From Sulfuriferula sp047300855 (GTDB taxonomy: Bacteria > Pseudomonadota > Gammaproteobacteria > Burkholderiales > Sulfuriferulaceae): a stretch of 64,000 nucleotides of DNA. Location of the stretch: NCBI RefSeq assembly GCF_047300855.1, contig NZ_CP170197.1:2418001-2482000 (forward strand), in the 5' to 3' direction. Of this stretch, positions 15,865 to 23,472 are shown in pieces. Position 1 is the first letter of the stretch. Every line of letters starts with the position of its first letter. The position numbers and the translations under genes were made by a program. Under the pieces are notes generated by a model. That model made no database searches. It was not told where the DNA came from and saw only the letters and a program-made list of their open reading frames with translations.

Positions 15865-17736
15865 TTATACCTCGATTGCATCCAGCCGCTGACCTGTAAG
15901 GGCGCGCTGTATGCTTGCGTCCATGCGGCGGGCGGCGAATTGGGCGGTGGCCCGGTTAAGCGAGTCGGCTGCACGTTTGATGGCGACGTGATCGTGGCCG
16001 GTCAGCAGGACACGCAGCGTCTCCATGGCACGGTCGATGCTGGCACGCTCCGTGTCGGACAGCAGTTGCCTGCCGTCCTGATCCACTGCCGCCTGCGTGG
16101 CCTCCAACAGGCGCAGGCCGTCCACGCGCTGCTCGCGCAGGTTGCGTGCGTCCATATCGTTTTTGGCATGAGTGAAGGAATCCTGCAGCATGCGCGCGAT
16201 TTCGTCGTCGCCCAGCCCATAGGAGGGCTTGACCTCGATGGTGGCCTGCACGCCGCTGGTCTGCTCATGGGCGGATACCGACAACAGACCATCGGCGTCG
16301 ACCTGAAAAGCGACACGGATGCGCGCCGCGCCCGCCACCATGGGCGGAATGCCACGCAGTTCGAAGCGCGCGAGGGAACGGCAGTCGCTGACCAGTTCGC
16401 GTTCGCCCTGCACCACGTGGACGCTGATGGCGGTCTGGCCGTCCTTGAAAGTGGTGAACTCCTGGGCGCGGGCAACCGGGATGGTGGCATTGCGCGGAAT
16501 GACTTTTTCCACCAGCCCGCCCATGGTTTCGAGTCCCAGCGACAGCGGGATCACGTCCAGCAGCAGCCAGTCGTCCGCCTTGCGGTTGCCCACCAGCAGA
16601 TTGGCCTGCATCGCGGCGCCCAGCGCCACGACCTTGTCCGGGTCGAGATTGGTCAGCGGTTCGCGCTTGAAGTAATCAGCCACTGCGGTGCGCACGTGAC
16701 GCATGCGGGTGGAGCCGCCGACCAGCACCACGCCATCGATGTCATCCATGCCAAGGCCAGCATCGCGCAGCGCTTTGCGGGTGGGATTGATTGTTTTGGC
16801 GACCAGGCTGGCGGTAAGCGCGAAGAAGGTTTCGGCGCTCAGGCTCAGGTCGAGTTCCATGCCGGATGAGAGCGAGGCACAAATGCGCGCCTCGTCATGC
16901 TCGGTGAGGGTTTCCTTGGCTTTGCGCGCCAGGCTCAACAACAGGCGGGCATCCGTGACCGTGACGTCTGCGATTGCGCCTTGCTCGACGATCCAGCGAT
17001 AAATGCATTCGTCGAAATCGTCGCCACCCAGTGCGGAATCGCCGTTGGTGGCGACCACCTCGAAGATGCCCTGGCTGAGACGCAGGATGGAAATATCAAA
17101 GGTGCCGCCGCCCAGATCGTAGATGCAGAATGTGCCTTGCGATGCATTGTCCAGGCCATAGGCGATTGCGGCTGCGGTCGGCTCGTTCAGCAGGCGCAGC
17201 ACGTTGAGGCCGGCCAGGCGCGCGGCATCCTTGGTTGCCTGGCGCTGGGCGTCGTCGAAGTAAGCCGGTACGGTGATGACCGCACCCGTGAGCTCGCCGC
17301 CAAGGCTGGATTCAGCGCGGCTACGCAGCACTTTGAGAATTTCAGCCGAAATTTCCACCGGGCTTTTCACCCCGGCGCGCGTCTCGATGCGCACCATGCC
17401 GGGGCTGTCGACGAAGCGGTAAGGCGTGGTGGACGCGCCGGGCACATCCTTGAGTCCGCGCCCCATGAAGCGTTTGACCGAGGCGATGGTGTTATGGGGA
17501 TCGTCGGTTTGGTGCAATTGCGCCTCCAGACCGACTTCCGGGATGACATCCTGTTGTACATAACGCACTACCGACGGCAGCAGGGTGCACCCAGTTTCAT
17601 CTTCCAGCACCGACGCCGATCCGCTGCGCACCGTGGCTACCAGGGAATTGGTGGTGCCCAGATCGATGCCGATAGCCAGCCGATGCTGGTGGGGATCCGC
17701 ACATAAACCCGGTTCTGCGATATTGAGGAGGGCCAT
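15865..17736 (-). CDS. hscA: HscA, Hsp70-type chaperone for Fe-S cluster transfer
   Basis: A 623-residue HscA. The nucleotide-binding domain has AIGIDLGTTNSLVATVRSG, RLLNEPTAAAIAYGLD and IYDLGGGTFDISILRLSQG; the substrate domain starts near residue 390 with LLDVIPLSLGLETMGGLVEK. HscA helps transfer clusters from IscU. The usual partner HscB is not encoded here: only ten bases separate iscA from hscA. The operon probably borrows HscB from a housekeeping locus. Confidence 0.95.
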   Translation of the reverse strand: MALLNIAEPGLCADPHQHRLAIGIDLGTTNSLVATVRSGSASVLEDETGCTLLPSVVRYVQQDVIPEVGLEAQLHQTDDPHNTIASVKRFMGRGLKDVPGASTTPYRFVDSPGMVRIETRAGVKSPVEISAEILKVLRSRAESSLGGELTGAVITVPAYFDDAQRQATKDAARLAGLNVLRLLNEPTAAAIAYGLDNASQGTFCIYDLGGGTFDISILRLSQGIFEVVATNGDSALGGDDFDECIYRWIVEQGAIADVTVTDARLLLSLARKAKETLTEHDEARICASLSSGMELDLSLSAETFFALTASLVAKTINPTRKALRDAGLGMDDIDGVVLVGGSTRMRHVRTAVADYFKREPLTNLDPDKVVALGAAMQANLLVGNRKADDWLLLDVIPLSLGLETMGGLVEKVIPRNATIPVARAQEFTTFKDGQTAISVHVVQGERELVSDCRSLARFELRGIPPMVAGAARIRVAFQVDADGLLSVSAHEQTSGVQATIEVKPSYGLGDDEIARMLQDSFTHAKNDMDARNLREQRVDGLRLLEATQAAVDQDGRQLLSDTERASIDRAMETLRVLLTGHDHVAIKRAADSLNRATAQFAARRMDASIQRALTGQRLDAIEV

Positions 17737-17746
17737 GTTGTTCTCG

Positions 17747-18070
17747 CTATACGTTGAAGCTTTCGCCGCAGCCGCAGGAATTCTTCACGTTGGGGTTGTT
17801 GAATTGGAAGCCTTCGTTCAAGCCTTCACGCACAAAATCCAGTTCGGTGCCATCAAGGAAAGTCAGGCTCTTGGGGTCAATCAGCACACTGACGCCGAAG
17901 GACTCAAAAACGATATCCTCGGGCAGGGTTTCGTCCACGAACTCAAGCGTGTAAGCCATGCCGGAGCAGCCGCTGGTGCGCACACCCAGGCGCAGACCGA
18001 CCCCCTTGCCGCGCTGGTCGAGAAATTTCCGCACCCGGTTGGCGGCACGTTCTGAAAGCGTAATAGCCAT
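17747..18070 (-). CDS. iscA: IscA A-type Fe-S carrier
   Basis: A 107-residue protein with SERAANRVRKFLDQRGKG, TSGCSGMAYTLEFVDE and the C-terminal SCGCGESFNV, giving the three invariant cysteines of IscA. The ATG at 18070 fits the family start; a longer frame upstream runs into erpA and is ignored. It sits between erpA and hscA. Confidence 0.94.
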   Translation of the reverse strand: MAITLSERAANRVRKFLDQRGKGVGLRLGVRTSGCSGMAYTLEFVDETLPEDIVFESFGVSVLIDPKSLTFLDGTELDFVREGLNEGFQFNNPNVKNSCGCGESFNV

Positions 18071-18081
18071 GCCCTGTCCCC

Positions 18082-18453
18082 TTACACCGAAAACGAACTG
18101 CCGCAGCCGCAGGTCGACGCGGCGTTCGGGTTGTTGATCACGAAGCGCGCGCCTTCGAGGCTTTCCTGGTAGTCGATTACAGCACCCATCAGGTACTGGA
18201 AGCTCATCGGATCGATCAGCAGTGAAACGCCGCATTTCTCCATCACGGTATCGTCTTCGGCACTGTTCTCGTCAAAGCTGAAACCGTACTGAAAGCCGGA
18301 ACAGCCGCCACCGGTAACGGAGACGCGCAATTTGAGCGCGGTATTGCCTTCATCGGCGATGATTTCCTTGACCTTGTTTGCCGCCGCTTCGGTAAAAACG
18401 ATGGGGCTGGGGACAGGCATTTCTACAACAGGGCTGAGGGTCTGTGTTTCCAT
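18082..18453 (-). CDS. erpA: ErpA-like A-type Fe-S insertion protein
   Basis: A 123-residue A-type carrier with FTEAAANKVKEIIADEGNTA, VTGGGCSGFQYGFSFDE and the STCGCGSSFSV end. The ErpA-like FQYGF motif and N-terminal extension separate it from the IscA next door. The ATG at 18453 has GGAG upstream. Having ErpA inside an isc operon, next to IscA, differs from the E. coli arrangement. Confidence 0.9.
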   Translation of the reverse strand: METQTLSPVVEMPVPSPIVFTEAAANKVKEIIADEGNTALKLRVSVTGGGCSGFQYGFSFDENSAEDDTVMEKCGVSLLIDPMSFQYLMGAVIDYQESLEGARFVINNPNAASTCGCGSSFSV

Positions 18454-18479
18454 TTTTTGCTCTCCTGTGAGTGCGGCAT

Positions 18480-18902
18480 TTATGCGGCAGTCGGGTTGCA
18501 GGCGGCGTAGCCTGCGTCGACGACTTCGTGTTTGTTGCGATAGTCGGCAACTGCGGCCTTGATTGCGTCCTCGGCCAGAATCGAACAGTGGATCTTGACC
18601 GGCGGCAGCGCCAGTTCTTCGGCGATGGCGGTGTTCTTGATTTCCAGCGCCTGATCGAGAGTCTTGCCCTTGACCCATTCGGTCACCAGCGAGCTGGAGG
18701 CGATGGCGGAGCCGCAACCGTAAGTCTTGAAGCGAGCTTCCTCGATGATGCCGTCGGCGTTCACCTTGATCTGCAGCTTCATCACGTCGCCGCAGGCCGG
18801 GGCGCCGACCATGCCGGTGCCCACTGAAGCGTCACCCGCTTCGAGCGCTCCGACATTGCGGGGATTTTCATAGTGATCCAGTACCTTGTCGCTGTAAGAC
18901 AT
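18480..18902 (-). CDS. iscU: IscU Fe-S cluster scaffold
   Basis: A 140-residue scaffold with HYENPRNVGALE, GAPACGDVMKLQIKVN, FKTYGCGSAIASSS and the HscA-binding LPPVKIHCSILAEDA; the three cluster cysteines and the LPPVK motif are all present. It follows iscS by 24 bases. Confidence 0.97.
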   Translation of the reverse strand: MSYSDKVLDHYENPRNVGALEAGDASVGTGMVGAPACGDVMKLQIKVNADGIIEEARFKTYGCGSAIASSSLVTEWVKGKTLDQALEIKNTAIAEELALPPVKIHCSILAEDAIKAAVADYRNKHEVVDAGYAACNPTAA

Positions 18903-18926
18903 GTGACTCTCCTTGGTGTGCAGTAC

Positions 18927-20138
18927 TTAGTGTGCAGCCCATTGCACGCTATTCAGGTCTACGCCGGCGCGGTGCATGTCCCACAACGGCGACAGATCGC
19001 GCAGCTTGCCGACGTGCTTGTGCAGCAGTTGCACGGCATAGTCGACTTCTTGCTCGGTAGTGAAACGGCCGATGGAGAAGCGGATCGAGCTGTGTGCCAG
19101 CTCATCGTTGCGCCCCAGCGCCTTCAATACGTAGGACGGTTCCAGGCTGGCCGAAGTGCAGGCCGAGCCGCTGGATACCGCAAGATCCTTGATCGCCATC
19201 ATCAGCGATTCGCCCTCGACGAAATTGAAACTCGCGTTCAGGTTGTGCGGCACGCGCCGCAGCATGTCGCCGTTGAGGTGCACTTCGTCCAGCGTGCTGA
19301 TGCCGGCCCACAGCTTGTCGCGCAGATAGCGGATACGCTCGTTCTCGGTGGCCATTTCCTCGGATGCGATGCGGAACGCCGCGCCCATGCCGACGATCTG
19401 GTGGGTGGCCAGCGTGCCGGAGCGCATGCCGCGTTCGTGGCCGCCGCCGTGCATTTGCGCTTCCAGACGCACGCGCGGCTTGCGCCGCACGTACAAGGCG
19501 CCGATGCCTTTCGGCCCGTAGGTCTTGTGGGCGGAAAAGGACATCAGATCGACCTTCATTCGGGCGAGGTCGATCGGTGCCTTGCCGGTGGATTGCGCTG
19601 CGTCCACATGGAACAGCACGCCCTTGCCACGGCAGAGTTCACCGATGGTCTCGATGTCCTGGATCACGCCGATCTCGTTGTTCACGTGCATGACCGAGGC
19701 GAGAATCGTATCGGGGCGGATCGCGGCCCGGAATTTTTCCAGATCGAGCAGGCCGTCCGGCTCGGGATCGAGATAGGTGACTTCGAAACCCTGGCGTTCC
19801 AGTTCGCGCATCGGGTCGAGCACCGCCTTGTGCTCGGTGCGCACGGTGATCAGGTGTTTGCCCTTGCCCTTGTAAAACTGCGCTGCGCCCTTGATGGCGA
19901 GGTTGTCCGACTCGGTTGCACCCGAAGTCCAGACGATTTCCTTGGGATCGCAGTTCACCAGCCCCGCGACTTCTTCGCGCGCCCGTTCCACGGCTTTATC
20001 CGCATCCCAGCCAAAGGCATGCGATCGCGAGGCGGGGTTGCCGAATTGTTCTGTCAGAAACGGAATCATCTGTTCCGCCACGCGCGGGTCGATTGGCGTG
20101 GTCGCGGAGTAGTCGAGATAGATGGGCACCTTGGGCAT
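18927..20138 (-). CDS. iscS: IscS cysteine desulfurase (nif-linked copy)
   Basis: A 403-residue PLP enzyme: PIYLDYSATTPIDPRVAEQM, TSGATESDNLAIKG, the PLP lysine in SFSAHKTYGPKGIGALY and the catalytic cysteine loop SSGSACTSASLEPSYVL. It opens an operon iscS-iscU-erpA-iscA-hscA-fdx that lacks iscR. A perfect -24/-12 promoter and a NifA site lie upstream, so this set is probably made only under nitrogen-fixing conditions. Confidence 0.96.
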   Translation of the reverse strand: MPKVPIYLDYSATTPIDPRVAEQMIPFLTEQFGNPASRSHAFGWDADKAVERAREEVAGLVNCDPKEIVWTSGATESDNLAIKGAAQFYKGKGKHLITVRTEHKAVLDPMRELERQGFEVTYLDPEPDGLLDLEKFRAAIRPDTILASVMHVNNEIGVIQDIETIGELCRGKGVLFHVDAAQSTGKAPIDLARMKVDLMSFSAHKTYGPKGIGALYVRRKPRVRLEAQMHGGGHERGMRSGTLATHQIVGMGAAFRIASEEMATENERIRYLRDKLWAGISTLDEVHLNGDMLRRVPHNLNASFNFVEGESLMMAIKDLAVSSGSACTSASLEPSYVLKALGRNDELAHSSIRFSIGRFTTEQEVDYAVQLLHKHVGKLRDLSPLWDMHRAGVDLNSVQWAAH

Positions 20139-20207
20139 GAACGTCTCGCTCTGGTTAGCTTGCGTTTAGGGGGCGGCATATTTCTCCGCCGGTCATGCCC
20201 GACTAAA

Positions 20208-20223
20208 AGCAACTCATGTGCCA
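20208..20223 (-). promoter_or_regulatory. Sigma-54 promoter of the isc operon
   Basis: The minus strand reads TGGCACATGAGTTGCT, matching TGGCAC-N5-TTGCW exactly. It would start transcription about 58 bases before iscS. Confidence 0.88.
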
Positions 20224-20301
20224 TGTCTTATAAATAACTATAACTTATTGAATATAAGATGATTAATTGACATATTGAGGGGCACATTCCTGTGTAAGCT
20301 T

Positions 20302-20317
20302 TGTATGTTTTGCGACA
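20302..20317. promoter_or_regulatory. NifA upstream activator site of iscS
   Basis: TGTATGTTTTGCGACA fits TGT-N10-ACA with the extended half-site TTGCGACA. Its centre is about 114 bases upstream of the expected iscS transcription start. The divergent intergenic stretch 20139-20625 otherwise contains AT-rich sequence around 20225-20280, where IHF could bind, and no gene. Confidence 0.85.
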
Positions 20318-20479
20318 ATGGCGCTTGTGTTTTCCCGGTTGTGTGTCGCTTTCCAGCGCGCGGCTCAGTCCATGGAAATATTCCAGCCCCCTGCCCTCAC
20401 AAAGACCGACGACGAACCGGGCGCGATGTGCTTCGATGCCGCGGGCTTTGCTGGATAGGCACCAATAAAACCTGCCTTT

Positions 20480-20495
20480 TGTAGCATTCCCGACA
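20480..20495. promoter_or_regulatory. NifA upstream activator site of the divergent haemoglobin/Rieske operon
   Basis: TGTAGCATTCCCGACA fits TGT-N10-ACA, including the central T of TGT-N4-T-N5-ACA. It is about 100 bases upstream of the expected start from the promoter at 20563-20578. The AT-rich run 20518-20555 between them is a likely IHF bending region. Confidence 0.82.
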
Positions 20496-20562
20496 CTGGA
20501 TGTGCGGCGTGTATTTCAATTATTTATATTTACAATCAATTGTTTGTGTTTATTTTCAGTGC

Positions 20563-20578
20563 TGGCATTGCTCTTGCT
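20563..20578 (+). promoter_or_regulatory. Sigma-54 promoter of the 20.6-22.6 kb operon
   Basis: TGGCATTGCTCTTGCT matches the -24/-12 consensus, with one T for C in the -24 box and correct spacing. It lies 48 bases before the ATG at 20626. Confidence 0.86.
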
Positions 20579-20625
20579 GTAGCAAGCTTGATCGAAATCC
20601 CTTCAACTTGAGCAAAGAGCACGCC

Positions 20626-21216
20626 ATGACCACGCTAGACCAGACCGCCTTCAAACAACTCGATGCAGAAAAGCGCTTGCAGAATCCGGTATTCAAAGCC
20701 GCCACCGGCGAGGCCGGACGCTTCGGATTCCGTGGCGAAATCGCCATCAAGTTCGCGCCGCAGTTTGCCGACGAAGCACGTCCGCCGGAACTGACGGCCG
20801 ATCAGGTCATCGCCGTGGCGCAGGAAGGCAAGGCGGGGCTCGACTTCATGGCGGCCTATCTGCTTTCCTTTGAATCCCTGAAACCGCTGGCGGAGGCGAT
20901 GGGCCCCACCTTGACTGCGGACGGCAAGTATTTTCTGTTCTGCGACAACATCGACCTCTCCAAGCGCTATCAGGTTGCTTACAACGGTGCGACGTTTTAT
21001 GTGCTGCCCATCTCTGAGGCAACGGTCTACAACGAGATGCTGGATCTGCTGTATCTGGAGCGCATCGATCTCAAGCGCCTGGATACGGCAGGAAAGGTGA
21101 ACCGGATCGCCGACACCGCGCTGAAGTTTTCCGCCACCTTCCCCGCCATAAGCTACGAAGAAGGACTGCGCGTCATGGGGCCAGTGCGCAACCCCAACGA
21201 AGGTCGGCCGGTTTAA
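20626..21216 (+). CDS. Unknown protein under NifA/sigma-54 control
   Basis: A 196-residue soluble protein that I do not recognise. Visible segments are GEAGRFGFRGEIAIKFAPQF, ELTADQVIAVAQEGKAGLDF, FCDNIDLSKRYQVAYNGATF and IADTALKFSATFPAISYEEG. It has a single cysteine, no signal peptide and no membrane segment. The ATG at 20626 follows GAGCAAAGAGC; longer in-frame starts would overlap the -24/-12 promoter. First gene of an operon with a truncated haemoglobin and two Rieske proteins, so a role in oxygen handling or redox support of nitrogenase is possible but unproven. Confidence 0.82.
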   Translation: MTTLDQTAFKQLDAEKRLQNPVFKAATGEAGRFGFRGEIAIKFAPQFADEARPPELTADQVIAVAQEGKAGLDFMAAYLLSFESLKPLAEAMGPTLTADGKYFLFCDNIDLSKRYQVAYNGATFYVLPISEATVYNEMLDLLYLERIDLKRLDTAGKVNRIADTALKFSATFPAISYEEGLRVMGPVRNPNEGRPV

Positions 21217-21306
21217 CTCCGGCACCGCAGCAGGGTTTGTTACAGGTGACATTGGTGGCAAACCTTGCAGCATGAAACCACTCCGCAATCCAGGATGCCC
21301 GCCATC

Positions 21307-21708
21307 ATGAATGCTGCGATCGTCAACGCGAATCCCCATTACGCTCGTCTTGGCGGGGCGGAAGCCGTGCGCGGACTGGTCGACCGGTTCTATGACCTGA
21401 TGGACGAGGATCCGGATTATTACGGCATCCGCAAATTGCATCCGCAGGATCTGGGCGAATCCCGCAACAAGCTTTACTGGTTTCTCAGCGAATGGACGGG
21501 CGGTCCCGCGCTGTTCGCCGAGCACATCGGCCAACCCTTTTTACGCCGCCGCCATGCGCACTTTGCCATCGGCGTGAGCGAGCGGGATCAATGGATGGCG
21601 TGCATGGTGCGCGCCATGCACGATGTCGGGCTTGCGCCAGACCTGCGCACGGAACTGCAGCAGGCCTTGTTCAAGACCGCCGATTTCATGCGCAACCAGC
21701 CCGAATAG
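21307..21708 (+). CDS. Truncated haemoglobin, group II (trHbO) type
   Basis: A 133-residue 2-on-2 globin: LGGAEAVRGLVDRFYDLMDE, YWFLSEWTGGPALFAEHIGQ, the proximal-histidine region LRRRHAHFAIGVSERDQW and the group II Trp before MACMVRAMHDVG. Such globins bind oxygen or nitric oxide. In this NifA-driven operon it could lower free oxygen or detoxify NO. The ATG at 21307 fits the family; upstream in-frame codons at 21295 and 21265 are less likely. Confidence 0.9.
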   Translation: MNAAIVNANPHYARLGGAEAVRGLVDRFYDLMDEDPDYYGIRKLHPQDLGESRNKLYWFLSEWTGGPALFAEHIGQPFLRRRHAHFAIGVSERDQWMACMVRAMHDVGLAPDLRTELQQALFKTADFMRNQPE

Positions 21709-21776
21709 CGCGCCCCCCGCGTCAGCGATGATCCCGAGCCGCCGCCCCACCCCTCACCCGAAACAGGAGCGTCAAT

Positions 21777-22172
21777 ATGAATGAGCTATTTGCAATTTGC
21801 CGCACGAACCAGATAGACGGAGACCAGCCCAGCGGATTCTGGCTGGCGGTGCGCACCGAGACCGGCGAAACGAAACCCTGGCCCATCGTGATCGGGCGCA
21901 AGGGGAACCGTTTCTTCGGCTACGAAAACGTCTGCCCCCACACCGGCAGCCGGCTGGATACCGAGCATGGACAGTTCCTGGATGAGGACGGCAACTTCCT
22001 GACCTGCGGCAAACATCGCGCGCAGTTCGATCTGGATAACGGCAACTGCTTCATCGGGCCGTGCAAGGGACAGCAGCTGACCCCCGTCACCCTGGTGATC
22101 GACGACGGCGATGTCTGTGTCACCGGTGTGGAATTAGCTGAAGAAGATGGTCTTGATCGTGGTGATGGATGA
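21777..22172 (+). CDS. Rieske [2Fe-2S] protein, first copy
   Basis: A 131-residue Rieske-fold protein with motif halves CPHTGSRLD and CGKHRAQFD, giving the C-x-H and C-x2-H ligands. No membrane segment or catalytic oxygenase domain is attached, so it is a soluble Rieske ferredoxin. It lies 68 bases downstream of the haemoglobin gene. Confidence 0.9.
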   Translation: MNELFAICRTNQIDGDQPSGFWLAVRTETGETKPWPIVIGRKGNRFFGYENVCPHTGSRLDTEHGQFLDEDGNFLTCGKHRAQFDLDNGNCFIGPCKGQQLTPVTLVIDDGDVCVTGVELAEEDGLDRGDG

Positions 22173-22234
22173 ATTGCCCGGCGTCATGATCAAGTCAGCC
22201 TGGATTCGCATAAACGCTTGGGAAGGGAATCGCT

Positions 22235-22561
22235 ATGTTCGCAAAAGCATGTGAAGAAAACGAATTGAGAAAAGGCAAATACGAAGTAGCGGCGGTCAAT
22301 CGTACGCTGGTCCTGATCGTATGGCCGCAGGATGGCCAGCCACGTGCCTTCCAGGGAATGTGTCCGCATTCCAACGAGCCGTTGGCCGACGCGCGCTTCA
22401 ATGGCAAGGTGTTGACCTGTACCCACCACGACTGGGGATTCGATGGTGAATCGGGCGCTTGCGTCAAAGGCAAGCCGTGTTCCCTCGCCGAATATCCGCT
22501 GAAGATCGAGAACGGAGAAGTGCTGGTCGATACCGCCGACATCACTCCTTGCCGCCTCTGA
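22235..22561 (+). CDS. Rieske [2Fe-2S] ferredoxin, second copy
   Basis: A 108-residue Rieske ferredoxin of the toluene-monooxygenase ferredoxin type, with CPHSNEPLAD and CTHHDWGFDGESGACVKG. It is similar in length and layout to the Rieske protein at 30545-30874 (both have MxxxxxCxxxxLxxGxxE-like starts and an EYPxxxENGxVxVD end). Last gene of the NifA-driven plus-strand operon. Confidence 0.92.
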   Translation: MFAKACEENELRKGKYEVAAVNRTLVLIVWPQDGQPRAFQGMCPHSNEPLADARFNGKVLTCTHHDWGFDGESGACVKGKPCSLAEYPLKIENGEVLVDTADITPCRL

Positions 22562-22670
22562 TACGCCCCGAGCGGCAAAAAACGCCCGCGCCGCGGCGCG
22601 GTCATTGCATGCTTCCGGTTCATCTCACCGTGGAGAAAGCCGGCGGATTGGGAATTGACCACCCATAGAC

Positions 22671-22716
22671 GTTGGAGAAATTGACAACACCCACGCCTGT
22701 TGGTATTGTCTCCAAC
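22671..22716 (+). promoter_or_regulatory. Toxin-antitoxin promoter inside an inverted-repeat operator
   Basis: A -35 TTGACA (22681-22686), 17-base spacer and -10 TATTGT (22704-22709) end seven bases before the ATG at 22717, so the mRNA should be leaderless or nearly so. Perfect 8-base inverted arms GTTGGAGA (22671-22678) and TCTCCAAC (22709-22716) flank the promoter and are likely operator half-sites for autoregulation. Confidence 0.75.
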
Positions 22717-23013
22717 ATGAAAGCCGTTCAGCTCGTTCGCACCCGCATCACCTACTCCGAGATTGCTTTCGCCGAATTGATGCTGTGGCGGCTTGCGAAG
22801 CCGGTTGCCGGTTCCGCTCACGCATTCAAGTACAGACTGGCTTATGTGGTGCGTGGGGTAAGCGTGCTGCGATACGACAACGAAGCAGGAAAAGGTGATC
22901 ACCGGCATTTCGGTAATGATGAACGCGCTTACGTCTTCACGACGCCCGAACAACTGATCGCCGACTTTCAGCACGATATTGAGAGGTGGAACCATGAAAA
23001 CCGTAACGCTTGA
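22717..23013 (+). CDS. TumE-like toxin (DUF6516 family)
   Basis: A 98-residue protein with the TumE/DUF6516 pattern: FKYRLAYVVRGVSVLRYDNE, AGKGDHRHFGNDERAYVF and a C-terminal LIADFQHDIERWN. These proteins form type II-like toxin-antitoxin pairs with a small winged-helix partner, here the overlapping downstream gene. The start ATG follows the -10 box directly, pointing to leaderless translation. The toxic activity is not evident from sequence. Confidence 0.82.
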   Translation: MKAVQLVRTRITYSEIAFAELMLWRLAKPVAGSAHAFKYRLAYVVRGVSVLRYDNEAGKGDHRHFGNDERAYVFTTPEQLIADFQHDIERWNHENRNA

Positions 23014-23341
23014 TGTGCGATCCCCCGCCGATTCGATGGCGGATTTCGTGCATGCCTGGCAGACAGGCAAACCGCAAAAAACCGCGCGCATCAGCTTTGC
23101 ATCCCCCGAATTGCTTTGGCAAGTGCTGACCGCCAAACGGTGGGAGTTACTCAAGGCACTTTGCGGTGCCGGGCCGGTGTCCATCCGCGAAGCAGCCCGA
23201 CGCGTCGAGCGCGACGTCAAGGCGGTGCATGGAGATGTAACGGCGCTGCTGAACGCTGGCCTGCTCGACCGCATAGATGACGGCCGCATCGTCTTTCCGT
23301 TCGATGCAGTCAAGGTTGAATTTTTGTTGCAGGCTGCCTAG
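22994..23341 (+). CDS. TumA-like winged-helix antitoxin
   Basis: A 115-residue protein overlapping the toxin gene by 20 bases. The C-terminal half is a winged helix-turn-helix: WELLKALCGAGPVSIREAARRVERDVKAVHGDVTALLNAGLL (in part). GAGAGGTGG precedes the ATG at 22994. It likely neutralises the toxin and binds the inverted repeat at 22671-22716. Confidence 0.83.
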   Translation: MKTVTLDVRSPADSMADFVHAWQTGKPQKTARISFASPELLWQVLTAKRWELLKALCGAGPVSIREAARRVERDVKAVHGDVTALLNAGLLDRIDDGRIVFPFDAVKVEFLLQAA

Positions 23342-23472
23342 CCCTGCTTAGGCAATGCGAGGCTGACCCTTATGGTTTATCACGCAGTATCCGGCTTTGC
23401 CGTGTCAGACAGATTTTCTGACGTGCTCGGCAATGTCCCCGAATGGTTAAGAGCAAGTCTGGTTTGATGGCG

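Noticed and set aside
18873..20237. Long plus-strand frame opposite iscS
   Set aside because: It is a mirror frame of iscS without any protein family pattern.
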